DNA from: Luscinia megarhynchos | Taxonomy: Eukaryota > Chordata > Aves > Passeriformes > Turdidae | NCBI GenBank assembly: GCA_034336665.1 | Contig: CM067591.1 | Coordinates: 682,001-746,000, forward strand | Direction of reading: 5' to 3' | DNA length: 64,000 bases | Shown: positions 1 through 10,039 of the stretch, in pieces | How the letters are laid out: each line of letters starts with the position of its first letter | How positions within the stretch are numbered: the first letter of the stretch is position 1 | Made by a program: the position numbers and the translations under genes | The notes under the pieces: model-generated | What the model saw: only the letters and a program-made list of their open reading frames with translations | The model's database searches: none | Told to the model about the DNA's origin: nothing

Positions 1-134
1 AGGGAGGGGCTGCAATTCCTCTGAGGGTTTTCCCTGCCTAAAAACAGGGCGTGGCAGCTGCAGGCAGCACAGGGGTGGGGATTTTGGGGGTTTTTGGTGG
101 CACTGACCCTGACTCTCCCCTCCTGCCGGGGCAG
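1..134 (+). other. LETMD1 intron, 3' end
   Basis: Intron sequence upstream of the first visible LETMD1 exon. It ends in a C/T-rich tract and the acceptor CAG at 132-134. Nothing else is recognisable. Confidence 0.7.
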
Positions 135-3100
135 TTCCGCAGGGACGTGCTCAAGGCCATCCCCATCGGCATCATCGCCATCCCCCCCTTTGCCAACTTC
201 CTGGTCATTGTCCTGATGTGAGTACTGGGCTGGCCCCACCCTTGGGCTGCCTCAGTCCCAAATCCTGGGGTTTCCAGGGGCAGGGATCTCTCACTGTGAG
301 GAGAATCTGAGGGCTGGATTGGCAATCCCACCCAGAGAAATGGTGGAATCAATTAAAATAATTTAACAAAATAAATAATAATGTTATTACTTAATGTAAT
401 AATAAAATAATAATAAATTACTGTCACAGAATAATAATAATTAAAGAAAACCTGGTATTTTGCAGTTTTGCTGTCCATGCCACCCTCAGTTGGTGTCCTC
501 ACCTGTGAGCTCAGCTCAGAGGGGCCGTGGGGAATGCAGATCCTCTGGGATGGAGGGGATGAGGCTGAGGGGGTGAGGATTGGCCAGGCTGAGTGCCAGG
601 TGCTGCTCCAGGCCAGGACAGAGCAGCAGGAAAGGACCTGGGGGGTGGCCACAGGGCCAGGGCAGTGCCCAGCCTCAATGCTGGGGTCACTTTTGGGTCC
701 CCAGTGCAGGACAGGGAGGGGCTGGAGCTGGGGAAGGGGCTGAGGGGGCTCAGGTCTGCACAGCAGGGGGAGGAAACAGCCTGGGGGGCAGGTTTAGCTT
801 GGATTTTGGGGAGAATTCCTCATGGGGTGTCCCCATCCTGGGGGGACCTCACAGCTCTGTGGATGTGGCACTTGGGGACATTGTCAGTGCTGGTCACCTC
901 AGGCTTTTCCAGCCTTAATTTGGGAATGAACTCCCCCAACCTGAGGCTTTCCTTGTGCTGCCCCCGACAGCCCTGCCCTGCCCTGACCCCCCTCCTGCCT
1001 CTCCCCAGGTATTTCTTCCCCAGGCAGCTGCTGATCCGTCACTTCTGGACGCCGCGGCAGCAGCAGGAGTTCCTGGAGGCGGCCGAGAGCGCCCGCAGGG
1101 GCTGCTACCCGGCCCTGCTGCGGGGGCTGGCGCTGGCTGCGGGGGCCCTGCCCGACAGGGGGGGGCAGGAGCAGCTGCAGCAGCTCTGTGCCCAGGTGTG
1201 TGCCCTTAAACCATCCCTCCTTAGCTGTGTGCTCAGGTGTGTGCCCCAGAGATCACCCCAACTGAGCTCTGTGCTCAGGTGTGTGCCCTTAAACCATCCC
1301 TCCTCAGCTCTGTGCCCAGGTGTGTGCCCCAGATATCACCCCTGAGCTCTGTGCACAGCTCTGTGCCCAGGTGTGTGCCCCAAATATCACCCCTACTGAG
1401 CTCTGTGCACAGCTCTGTGCCCAGGTGTGTGCCCCAGATATCACCCCTACTGAGCTCTGTGCACAGCTCTGTGCCCAGGTGTGTGCCCCAGATATCACCC
1501 CCTGAGCTCTGTGCACAGGTGTGTGCCCCAGAGATCACACCCTCCCAACTGAGCTCTGTGTGCACAGCTCTGTGCCCAGGTGTGTGCCCTTAAACCATCC
1601 CTCCTCAGCTCCTGTGCTCAGGTATGTGCCCCAGAGATCACCCCTACTGAGCTCTGTGCACAGGTGTGTGCCCCAAATATCACCCCTGAGCTCTGTGCAC
1701 AGGTGTGTGCCCCAAATACCATCCCTCAGCTCTGTGCTCAGGTGTGTGCCCTAAACTATCCCCTGGGGGCTGTGCCCAGCTCTGTGCCCAGGTGTGTGCC
1801 CCTAAACCACCCACCCTCAGCTCTGTGCCCAGGTGTGTGCCCTAAACCATCCCCACTGAGCTCTGTGCCCAGGTGTGTGCCCCTAAACCACCCACCCTCA
1901 GCTCTGTGCCCAGGTGTGTGCCCAGCTCTGTGCCCCTCAGCACCCCTGGGGTCAGTGGGAGCTGCTGTCCCTGCCAGAGGTGTCACCTGCCCCCCTGGCT
2001 CTCTGCAGGTGCAGGGGGGTGCCCATCCCCACCTGGCCCAGCTCTTGGCTCTCAGGAGTTTGTTCTCTGGCTCTGTGCTGGCCCTCAGCAGGCTGCCTGT
2101 GCATCACGTGGTGAGTTCAGCTCAGCCCAGGTGCTCCCCCTGCCCCAGGTGAGCCCCAAACCAGCCCAAATGCTCAGCCCCAAACCAGCCCAGGTGCAGG
2201 TGAGAAGCTGCAGAGATGCCCTGGGCCCATCCCCACGCTGTGGCAGCAGGTGAGGGGGGCTCAGGTGAGACCCCACCTGTGGCACCCCCAACACTGGGAG
2301 GGTGTGAATGCTGGGAATGAACCCAGAGGAGGATTTGGGGCAGGAACTGCTACCTGTGCAGGTGGGGAGGGAGTGGGAGGGATTTCCCATCCCTGGGGGA
2401 GGTCAGGGCCAGGTTGGACGGGGCTTGGTGGAAGTGCCTGAATGGCTCCCAGCCCGGTTTTGGGAGGGGCTGGGCGTGTCCCAGCTGTTTTTTGGGAGGG
2501 ACTGGGCGTGCCCCAGCCCGGTTTTGGGAGGGACTGGGCGTGCCCCAGCCCGGTTTGGGAAGGACTGGGCGTGTCCCAGCTGGTTTTTGGGAGGGGCTGG
2601 ACAGACCCAGCCCGGTTTGGGGCGTGTCTCCGCCCTGTTTGGGGCGTGTCCCACCCCAGTTTGGGCGTGTCCCAGCCCATTTTGGGGCGTGTCCCAGCCC
2701 CATTGGGGGCGTGTCCCAGCCTATTTTAGGGCGTGTCCCCGCTCAGTTTTGGGGCGTGTCCCCGCTCGGTTTTGGGGCGTGTCACTGCCCGGTTTGGGGC
2801 ATGTCCCAGCCCCATTGGGGGCGTGTCCCAGCCCATTTTGGGGGGTGTCCCTGCCCGGTTTGGGGCGTGCCCCGCCCGGCTGGGGCGTGTCCCAGGTGTG
2901 TCCTTGTCCCCGCAGAGGGCGCTGAGCCGGGTGCTGTTCCTCACGCCGTACCTGCCGGCGGCGCTGCTGCGGCCCCGCCTGCGCAGCCACGTGCTGGAGA
3001 TCCAGCAGCTGGACCGGGCCCTGCTGCGCCTGGGGCCGGGGCAGCTCTCGGGGGAGGAGCTGCGAGCGGTGAGCACGGCAGGCTGCGGGCACCGGGTGGC

Positions 3101-4364
3101 ACCGGGTGGCACCTGCGGGCACCGGGTGACACCTGCGGGACCTCGGGTGGCACCTGCTGGCACCGGGTGACACCTGGGAAAGGGTTTGGGGTGGGGAGCA
3201 GCTCCTCATTTCTGCTCCTGGGGGGTGCTGGGATTCTGCGTGTTCCTGACTCTGCCTGTGTGTCTGTCTGTCTGTGTGTCTGTCTGCCTGCCTGCCTGTC
3301 TGTCTGCCTGTGTGTGTCTGTCTGCCTGTCTGTCTGTCTGTCTGTGTGTGTCTGTCTGTCTGTGTGTGTGTCTGTCTGTCTGTGTCCCTGTCTGTGTGTC
3401 TGTCTGTCTGTGTGTCTGTCTGTCTGTGTGTCTGTCTGTCTGTCTGTCTGTGTGTCTGTCTGTCTGTGTCCCTGTCTGTCTGTCTGCCTGCCTGTCTGTC
3501 TGTCTGTCTCTGCCCCCCCAGGCCTGTTACCTGCGTGGCCTGAACTCCACCCGCCTGGGCCCGGCCGAGTGCAGGGCGTGGCTGGAGCAGTGGCTCAGGC
3601 TCTCCTGTCAGCTCCGAGGTACCAAAACCCTTCTCTGCCCGCAGGGGGGTCACACCTGGGGGGGTTTGGGGGTGATTTCTGTCCCACACCTGTGCCCAGG
3701 TGTCCCTGTCCTGCAGAGCTCTGGTGGCAGATTGCCCCGAGGGAAGGGAAACAGGAGCGGGATGGAAATGTGGGGCCAGGAGCCCAGTGCCCCCCAGTGC
3801 TCCCAGTCTGCCCAGAACCCCCCCAGTGCCACTCCCATCCCAGCCCCAGCTCTCCCAGTGCCCCCCAGTGCTCCCAGTCTGCCCAGAACCCCCCAGTGCT
3901 ACTCCCATCCCACCCCCAGCTCTCCCAGTGCTCCCCAGTACTCCCAGTCTGCCCAGAACCCCCCAGTGCTACTCCTATCCCAGCCCCAGCTCTCCCAGTG
4001 CTCCCCAGTGTTCCCAGTCTGCCCAGAACCCCCCCAGTAGTGCCACTCCCATCGCAGCCCCAGCTCTCCCAGTGCTCCCCAGTGTTCCCAGTCTGCCCAG
4101 AAACCCCCAGTGCCCACCCCAGCACCCCCCAGTGCCACTCCCACCCCATCCCCAGCTCTCCCAGTGCCCCCCCAGTGTTCCCAGTGTGCCCAGAACCCTC
4201 CAATGCCCACCCCAGTGCTACTCCCACCCCATCCCCAGCTCTCCCAGTGCCCCCCAGTGCCCCCCCCCAGTCTCTCACCCTGCCCCTGTGCTCTTGCAGC
4301 CTCTGAAGTCTCCCTGCTGGCCCACAGCATGGTCCTGCTGTCCCTCAACTACAGCCCCGAGTGA
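135..4364 (+). CDS. LETMD1: LETM1 domain-containing protein 1, 3' half (5' end outside window)
   Basis: Mitochondrial membrane protein of the LETM1-domain family. Exons read from splice sites and phase: 135-217, 1009-1195, 2009-2110, 2916-3068, 3522-3618, 4300-4364 (TGA stop). All junctions are GT-AG and the phases agree (2, 0, 0, 0, 1). The first exon encodes a hydrophobic segment ([20 protein letters not shown]), continued by [15 protein letters not shown], the LETMD1 signature. The 3522 exon gives [10 protein letters not shown] and the last ends in LLSLNYSPE. Length and motif order match the C-terminal half of human LETMD1 as I recall it. Every intron except the first is filled by a different tandem repeat, and the second intron's array copies the exon's own 5' splice site. 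The N-terminal exons lie to the left of the window. The third exon (2009-2110) is the least conserved part and the least certain. Confidence 0.92.
1196..1932 (+). repeat. Minisatellite repeating the LETMD1 5' splice site
   Basis: About 17 copies of a 38-60 bp unit whose core is CTCTGTGCCCAGGTGTGTGC. The core is identical to the end of the preceding exon plus its intron start, so each unit carries a GT donor-like site. Spacers contain ATATCACCCC or TTAAACCATCCC variants. The long open frames on both strands here are by-products of the repeat. Confidence 0.9.
2455..2895 (+). repeat. Minisatellite in LETMD1 intron (GGGCGTGTCCCAGCCC units)
   Basis: Roughly 27-35 bp units built on TTTTGGGGCGTGTCCCAGCC fill the intron ahead of the exon at 2916. 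The array ends about 20 bp before that exon's acceptor. Confidence 0.88.
3085..3175 (+). repeat. Short tandem repeat, CACCGGGTGGCACCTG units
   Basis: Five or so imperfect units of GGCACCTGCGGGCACCGGGT lie just after the LETMD1 donor at 3069. Confidence 0.75.
3248..3512 (+). repeat. TGTC/TGTG microsatellite
   Basis: A long run of TGTC interrupted by TGTG, CCTG and TCCC variants occupies the intron up to the polypyrimidine tract of the LETMD1 exon at 3522. Both strands are open over most of it, which reflects base composition and not a gene. Confidence 0.92.
3777..4272 (+). repeat. Minisatellite in last LETMD1 intron (CCCAGTGCTCCCAGTCTGCC)
   Basis: About eight units of roughly 60 bp containing CAGTCTGCCCAGAACCCCCC and CCCAGCTCTCCCAGTG. 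The array ends 28 bp before the final coding exon. Confidence 0.9.
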
Positions 4365-4445
4365 CACCCGTGTGCCTCAGGGGGTGGCAGCTGCCTGTCC
4401 CTCGTGCCCAGCCTGGAGATTCCCAGCCTGGTGCTGCCAAAAATC

Positions 4446-4553
4446 CCACCTGGGCTGGGCTGAGCTGAGCTGGGCTGGGCTGGGCTGAGCTGGGCTGGGC
4501 TGAGCTGAGCTGGGCTGGGCTGGGCTGAGCTGGGCTGGGCTGAGCTGGGCTGG
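4446..4553 (+). repeat. GGGCTGAGCT tandem repeat
   Basis: Pentamers GGGCT and GAGCT alternate for about 108 bp in the probable LETMD1 3'UTR. Confidence 0.9.
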
Positions 4554-5519
4554 CTCTTCCCTCTTTGGAGCTTTTGGAGTGCTCAGGGTGAGGCCAGGCA
4601 CAGCCAGGAGAGGTGGTTCCGTTCTTGCAGTAATTAACTGCTCGTTAATTAGGGGAGGGAGGAGCAGCCCCTGCCCTGAGTTCTGTTCTCTGCATCCTCC
4701 TGGGTGTTCCCCTGGGTTTGGGGACTCTTTGCTGGGGGTGAAAAATTGGGGAAATTAAGGATTGTGACCCTCAGTCCGTGCCACCCCTCTGCCATTTGTC
4801 ACCTCTCTGCCATTTGTCACCTCTGGGTCTTTGTTTTCTCTCTGCTGAGCAGTCTCAGGTGTCACACCCTGCCCTGGGGGTGCAGGAGCAGCCTCGAGTT
4901 CCCCCCAGATCCTTCCTGAGAGTTTTGGGGGTTTGGGGAAGGGTCAAGTGGGGGAGGTTCCAGCTCTGCACCCCCCCAAATTCAGCCTCTTTGTCTTTTT
5001 GTTTTTTACTTTTTCCTCCCTCTGCATTTCCCACTTCAGGAACTTTAGGGGTTAAACCCCCCCCTGCACGAGGAATTCCCACAGACAAAATTAATTTACC
5101 CCAGATTTGGGTGGTTTGTTAAATCCCAAAGGAATTGGTGGCTCCAGTGGCTTTGGGGGGACACAGGGTGTGGAAAATTCCCTTTTGAATCCTGTTTGGG
5201 GTATAAAGGAGTGGGAGCCACCCCCCTCCTCACCTTTTGTGGAGTTCAGAGCCCCCCTTGAGGAATTCAGCCCTTTTCAGCCACAGCTCCCATCCAATTT
5301 AACATTTTTGTTTTTCCACTTACATATTCCCCTTAAATACAGCATTGTTCAGGAAAAAAAAGGGGAAAAAATTGTATTGAGGAGAAGCTTTGGATTCACA
5401 AAATTTGGGAAAATAAAAATGAAAAATCCAGTGTGAGCTTGGAGGAATTTATGGGGATATTTGGATTTTGGGGGGCAGGGGGACTCAAGATCAGCCAGAA
5501 TCTGGTGTTAATGTGGATC

Positions 5520-5525
5520 AATAAA
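5520..5525 (+). terminator. Candidate LETMD1 polyadenylation signal
   Basis: AATAAA followed by a GT-rich stretch, 1.16 kb beyond the stop codon. A weaker candidate lies near 5411. Confidence 0.4.
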
Positions 5526-5714
5526 AGTTGTATTAAAAAGCAAAGATACCACAGTGACATTGAAATGTGGGTAAAAGCAGAACGAAATTCTGGTCGTTCT
5601 TGTCTTTTGGGGAAGCACCCCCAGAAGTGCTGGGGGGCACCTGGGTCAGGTGTGGAGGGGGAGCAGGGGATCCCCGGGGGGGAAAAACTCGGGAAAATGA
5701 GGATTGTGACCCTC

Positions 5715-6770
5715 AGCCCGTGTCACCTCTGGGCCCTGTGTCACCTCTGAGCCCTGTGTCACCTCTGGGTCTTTTGTCACCCCTCAATGTCACCTGTGAT
5801 TCCTGTGTCACCTCTGGGCCCTGTGTCACCTCTCAGTTGATGTCACCCCTCAGTCCATGTCACCTCTGGGCCCTTTGTCACCCCTCAGTTGATGTCACCC
5901 CTCAGTCTGTGTCACCTCTGGGCCTTTTGTCACCCCTCAGTCAATGTCACCTGTGATTCCTGTGTCACCTCTGGGCCCTGTGTCACCTCTGAGCCCTTTG
6001 TCACCTCTGAGCCCTGTGTCACCCCTCAGTCCATGTCACCTCTGGGCCCTTTGTCACCTCTCAGTTGATGTCACCCCTCAGTCTGTGTCACCTCTGGGCC
6101 TTTTGTCACCCCTCAGTCAATGTCACCTGTGATTCCTGTGTCACCTCTGGGCCCTGTGTCACCTCTGAGCCCTGTGTCACCCCTCAGTCCATGTCACCTC
6201 TGGGCCCTGTGTCACCTCTGAGCCCTGTGTCACCCCTCAGTCCATGTCACCTCTGGGCCCTGTGTCACCTCTGGGCCTTTTGTCACCCCTCAGTCAATGT
6301 CACCTCTGGGCCCTGTGTAATCTCTGGGCCCTGTGTCACCTCTGAGCCCTTTGTCACCTCTGAGCCCTGTGTCACCCCTCAGTCCATGTCACCTCTGGGC
6401 CCTTTGTCACCCCTCAGTCAATGTCACCTGTGATTCCTGTGTCACCTCTGGGCCCTGTGTCACCTCTGAGCCCTGTGTCACCTCTCAGTTGATGTCACCT
6501 CTCAGTCTATGTCACCTCTGGGTCTTTTGTCACCCCTCAGTCAATGTCACCCCCTCAGTCAATGTCATCTCTGGGCCCTGTGTCACCTCTCAGTCCGTGT
6601 CACCTCTCTGCCATTTCTCACCTCTGGGCCCTGTGTCGCCCCTCAGCTCTTTGTCACCTCTCGGTCCCGTGTCACCCCTGACCCCTTTGTCACCCCTCAG
6701 CTCTGTGTCACCTCCCCAGCCCCATGTCACCTGTCAGCTCTTTGTCACCTCCCAGCCCTGTGTCACGGGG
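5715..6770 (+). repeat. About 1 kb minisatellite (GTGTCACCTCTGGGCCCT)
   Basis: Around 50 imperfect units of 18-21 bp alternate between CACCTCTGGGCCCTGTGT, CACCCCTCAGTCAATGT and CACCTGTGATTCCTGTGT. Higher-order blocks of about 120-180 bp recur. The proline/serine-rich open frames across it are artefacts. Confidence 0.93.
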
Positions 6771-6936
6771 CTCGGCCAGGCTGCCCCGGTGAGGTCTGTA
6801 CCCCCCGGTACTGGGGGGTTTTCTGGGGGTCTGTGGGTGGGGGCTGTGCCAGCCTGGGGTCTCTGGGTGGGGGCTGTGCCAGGTTGGGGTCTCTGGGGGT
6901 TTTCTGGGGGGGTCTGTGGGTTGGGCACCCAGGGTG

Positions 6937-7245
6937 AATAATGGGAATAATGTGAATAATGTCAATAGTGTCAATAGTGTGAACAGTGTGAATAATGCAA
7001 ATAATGTGAATAATGTTAATAATGTGAATAATGTGAATGATGTGAATAGTGTGAATAGTGTGAATGATGTGAATAATGTTAATAATGTGAGTAATGTTAA
7101 TAATGTGAATAATGTGAATAATGTGAATAATGTTAATAATGTGAACAATGTGAATAATGTGAACAATGTGAATAATGTGAACAGTGTGAATGATGTGAAC
7201 AGTGTGAATAATATGAATAGTGCAAATAATGTAAATAATGATTTC
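6937..7245 (+). repeat. AATGTGAATAATGTG minisatellite
   Basis: About 50 hexamer-like units (AATGTG, AATAAT, AGTGTG) in 310 bp. They are read as Asn-Val or Asn-Asn on one strand and Leu-Phe-Thr on the other. No gene is implied. Confidence 0.92.
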
Positions 7246-7424
7246 CTTTCCCTGGCTCGATCCCAGAGCCCAGCTGAGGATTTCTGGCTGGGCTCTCCTG
7301 CAATGCTCCCATCACAGCAAAGCCTCCTCTGTGGTGGCACATTTTGGAGATCAGGGATGCTGGAAAAAACTTCTTCACCAGGTACAGCACACTCGCCATG
7401 CAGTTCTTCTCTACTTTATTTTTT

Positions 7425-7635
7425 AAGTCTATCTCTTAAAAATTGTTAATGAAATGAAAAAAAAAAGTCAAAGTGGCCCAAATATCTGTGCAGTTCTTCA
7501 ACACCATTCCCCAAGGAAAAAAACAGAACAGAAAGCAGCAAAAAGAAACCTGGTCCATAAAACCATCCACACCCACCCCCAACGCTCCCCCAAGTCCATC
7601 TCATTTAATTTCATCTAATTTAACTAATCTTATCT
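7425..7635 (+). repeat. Dispersed repeat, copy 1 of a direct pair
   Basis: The segment starts near TCTATCTCTTAAAAATTG and passes through AAGTGGCCCAAATATCTGTG, AACAGAAAGCAG and AAACCATCCACACCCACCCC. It is closely similar to 8020-8187 in the same orientation. The family is not identified; an LTR or other retroelement tail is possible. Confidence 0.7.
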
Positions 7636-7639
7636 ATCA

Positions 7640-7910
7640 CCTATAATCTATCATATAATATATCATCTATATTTTCTATATTATATTTTCTATATTATAT
7701 TTTCTATGTTATATTTTCTATATTATATTTTACATATTACATTTTACATATTATATTTTACATATTTTATTTTATATTTATTATGTAAAATCTATCAATC
7801 ATCTATCGTTTGCCATCTATTATCTACCGATCACCTATCATCTACCAATCATCTACCAATCATCTATCAATCATTTATTAATCATCTATCAGTTATCTAC
7901 CTTCTCTAAT
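7640..7910 (+). repeat. AT-rich simple-sequence region
   Basis: Low-complexity sequence built from TATTATATTTTC units and then ATCTATCAATC and ATCTACC units. No gene is visible. Confidence 0.85.
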
Positions 7911-8019
7911 AAAGTCACTGCCCTGGATGGAGCCACGAGGCCCCGAAGTTTCTCAGAGCATCTCCAGGGCTGGGTGGGGACGTGGCACAGGCAGGGCAGG
8001 GAGCAGCTCCGGGATCTTC

Positions 8020-8187
8020 AATCTATCTCTTAAAAACTGTCAATAAAACTAAAAAATATAAAGTGGCCAAGAATCTGTGCAGTTCTCCAACATCCAAAAA
8101 ATAGAACAGAAAGTAGGAAAAAGAAACCTCGTCCCTAAAACCATCTACACCCACCCCAAAGCCCCTCCTAAATCCATCTAATTGAAT
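8020..8187 (+). repeat. Dispersed repeat, copy 2 of a direct pair
   Basis: The sequence parallels 7425-7635: TCTATCTCTTAAAAACTG, AAAGTGGCCAAGAATCTGTG, AATAGAACAGAAAGTAGG, AAACCATCTACACCCACCCC. Where copy 1 ends in imperfect TCTAATTTAACTAATC, this copy runs into the perfect CCTAA array. Confidence 0.7.
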
Positions 8188-8257
8188 CTAACCTAACCTA
8201 ACCTAACCTAACCTAACCTAACCTAACCTAACCTAACCTAACCTAACCTAACCTAAT
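8188..8257 (+). repeat. (CCTAA)n / (TTAGG)n tandem array
   Basis: About 14 near-perfect copies of CCTAA. On the minus strand this is TTAGG, beginning roughly 15 bp after the FOXJ1-like stop codon, so it would lie in that gene's 3'UTR. The unit is the arthropod telomere motif and not the vertebrate TTAGGG. Confidence 0.95.
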
Positions 8258-8271
8258 CTGATCTCGCATCT

Positions 8272-9582
8272 CTAATAGAGATTGAGGTGGGCCAGGGAGT
8301 CCCAGTCCAGGGCGTCCCCGGCGGGCGGGGGGCCCGGGATGTTGGCAGCCCCCTGCCCCTGGAGGTTCTCCCGGCTCTCCTCGGGCCACGCCGCCTCCAG
8401 GAACGCCGCGGCCAGCACGGTTTCATCCAAACCCGGCTTGGCGGGGCTGGGTTTAGGCAGGACCGGCTCTTGTGGCCAGCCCAGGTGCTGCCCCCGCTCC
8501 CCGGCTGGGTGCAGGGGGAGGGTGCCAGGCTGAGGTGGCAGCTGCAGGTGCCCAAAGGAGGAGAAATCTCCCTGCTCCGCGGCGGGATGGAGCAGAGCTT
8601 CCCAGTCAGCGCTGCCCTTCAGCTCCGTCAGCTCGCCCGGCTCCTCCTGGGCGCTGCTGGGCGGCCAAGAGGCCTCGGCGGCTGCGGGGGGATTCCAGCC
8701 GCGGCCGCTCTCGAACTCCTCGAACTCCCGCAGCAGCCGCTGCAGCTCCGCGCCCACCTCGAGGCCGCTGCGGGGGTCGCTGCGGGCGGGGCTGGGGCCG
8801 CGCCGCGCCCCGGGCTGCGCTCGCCGGCCGGACCCCGCCGGGATGTGCTCGGGGGGCGTCCCGCGCCCTTTGGGGGTGCTGCTCCTCAGCCACTCGGCGT
8901 ACTGCGGGTGGAGCTTCCAGAAGGCGCCTCTGCCCGGCTCGCCCTTCTCCCGGGGCACCTTGACGAAGCGCTTGTTGATGCACAGGTTGTGCCGGATGGA
9001 GCTCTAGGTGCAAAAGAGAGCAAAGCCCGGGGGTGAGATCCAGCACGGCCACGGGGCTGCGCGAAGAGCCCTGGGCAGCCCAGGGGGCTCCAAACCTCCT
9101 CCTACCTGCCAGGTGGGATGAGCGCGGCGGAAATAGCAGAAGTTGTCGCTGATCCACTTGCAGATGGCAGCCAGGGTGAGCTTGGGCTCCTTGCTGGCCT
9201 CCATGGCCATGCAGATGAGGGTGGCGTACGAGTAGGGCGGCTTGAGGCGCGCGTTGTTCTTGTAGTCGATGTCCCCGGGCACGGGAGGGGACAGCGGCAG
9301 GGCGGCGGTCACCGCGCCGCACGCGGGCGGCCGGGGAATGTCGATGTAGTGGCCGAGCTCCTCGGCGGTCAGCGGGAAGCCCGGGCACTGAAAATCCACC
9401 AGGCTCACCAGGTTCTCCCAGATGCTGCAGCGATCCTCGGGGTCCTGCGAGATCGGGGCCAGGCCGAGGTGCGCGCCCGTGAGGTTGGCGAGCCACAGCA
9501 GGTCGGGCTCGCCCGCAGGGCGCTCGTCCTGGCTGGAGCTCGATTGTCCCTGAGCCCTGAGCACGGGGCTGGAGCACACCAT
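8272..9582 (-). CDS. FOXJ1-like forkhead transcription factor (second FOXJ1-type gene)
   Basis: Nuclear DNA-binding protein of 402 residues. Exons on the minus strand: 9582-9106 (159 codons, start ATG in good context, ACCCATGG) and 9003-8272 (243 codons plus TAG), with a phase-0 GT-AG intron. The forkhead domain spans about residues 114-199: [67 protein letters not shown]1-specific motifs follow in FOXJ1 order: LLREFEEFE (about 249), [18 protein letters not shown] (about 279), [13 protein letters not shown] (about 350) and a C-terminal DWDSLAHL. Length is close to human FOXJ1 (421). Odd point: residue 160, just after TWQ, is Ser where forkhead proteins nearly always have Asn. FOXJ1 proteins drive motile-cilium genes; the same job here is inference. 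From memory, FOXJ1 itself lies in another syntenic block (human 17q25), so I call this a paralogue. Confidence 0.9.
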
Positions 9583-9789
9583 GGGTGCTGTTCCCGCGAG
9601 CGGAGGCGATGGACGGGGCCGTGCTGCGGGGAGGAGGCACAGACAGGGTTGAGGTTCTGAGAGCGCAGGGTTAAAATGCTTCTAAAACGTGGGAATTGTG
9701 TACAACGGATTCCGGGGGTGGAAAGAAAGGTTGGGTCTGGTAGGCCTGGGAAAAGGAACTTTGAGTTTTGTCTGCACCTGCGTATTCAT

Positions 9790-10035
9790 CATATGATAAA
9801 TGATAAATGATAAATATATATAAATATGTATCGATATCTATAATAATAAATAAATATAAGTATAAATATATATAATATATCATATATAATATATCATATA
9901 TCATATATCATATATCATATATCATATATCACATATAATATATCACATATAATATTATATAATACATAATATTATATAATATGTAATATGTAATATATAA
10001 ATATATATAAATATATAACAAATAAATGTAAATAT
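9790..10035 (+). repeat. ATATCAT / TATA-rich simple sequence
   Basis: AT-only low-complexity DNA with repeated ATATCAT and ATAATAT units, upstream of the FOXJ1-like gene. Confidence 0.88.
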
Positions 10036-10039
10036 AATT

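Larger units (their letters stand above)
4365..5540 (+). other. Probable LETMD1 3'UTR and flank
   Basis: No coding signal follows the LETMD1 stop. The segment holds a GGGCTGAGCT tandem repeat (4446-4553), then unique sequence with candidate AATAAA signals near 5411 and at 5520-5525. The transcript end is inferred from these signals only. Confidence 0.5.

Noticed and set aside
1196..1932. CRISPR-like array
   Set aside because: Repeats and spacers are not separable, units drift in length, and the setting is a vertebrate intron.
2721..3908. 395-codon minus-strand open frame
   Set aside because: Composed of repeat translation (Thr-Asp-Arg-Gln runs from the TGTC microsatellite) opposite LETMD1. 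No domain or start context.
2414..4306. 630-codon plus-strand open frame
   Set aside because: It runs through LETMD1 exons and introns in mixed frames and owes its length to three minisatellites lacking stops. The true LETMD1 exons are in frames set by splice phase.
5567..6941. Several Ser-Pro-Leu rich frames
   Set aside because: Open only because the 18-21 bp repeat unit is a multiple of three over long stretches. No splice or start support.
8188..8257. Captured telomere repeat
   Set aside because: The unit is TTAGG and not vertebrate TTAGGG, and the sister repeat at 7425-7635 has a matching imperfect tail, so local expansion explains it better.
8282..9640. Plus-strand and alternative minus-strand frames across the forkhead gene (up to 344 codons)
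   Set aside because: They overlap the forkhead exons in other frames. Only the 9582-9106 plus 9003-8272 path gives forkhead and FOXJ1 motifs.
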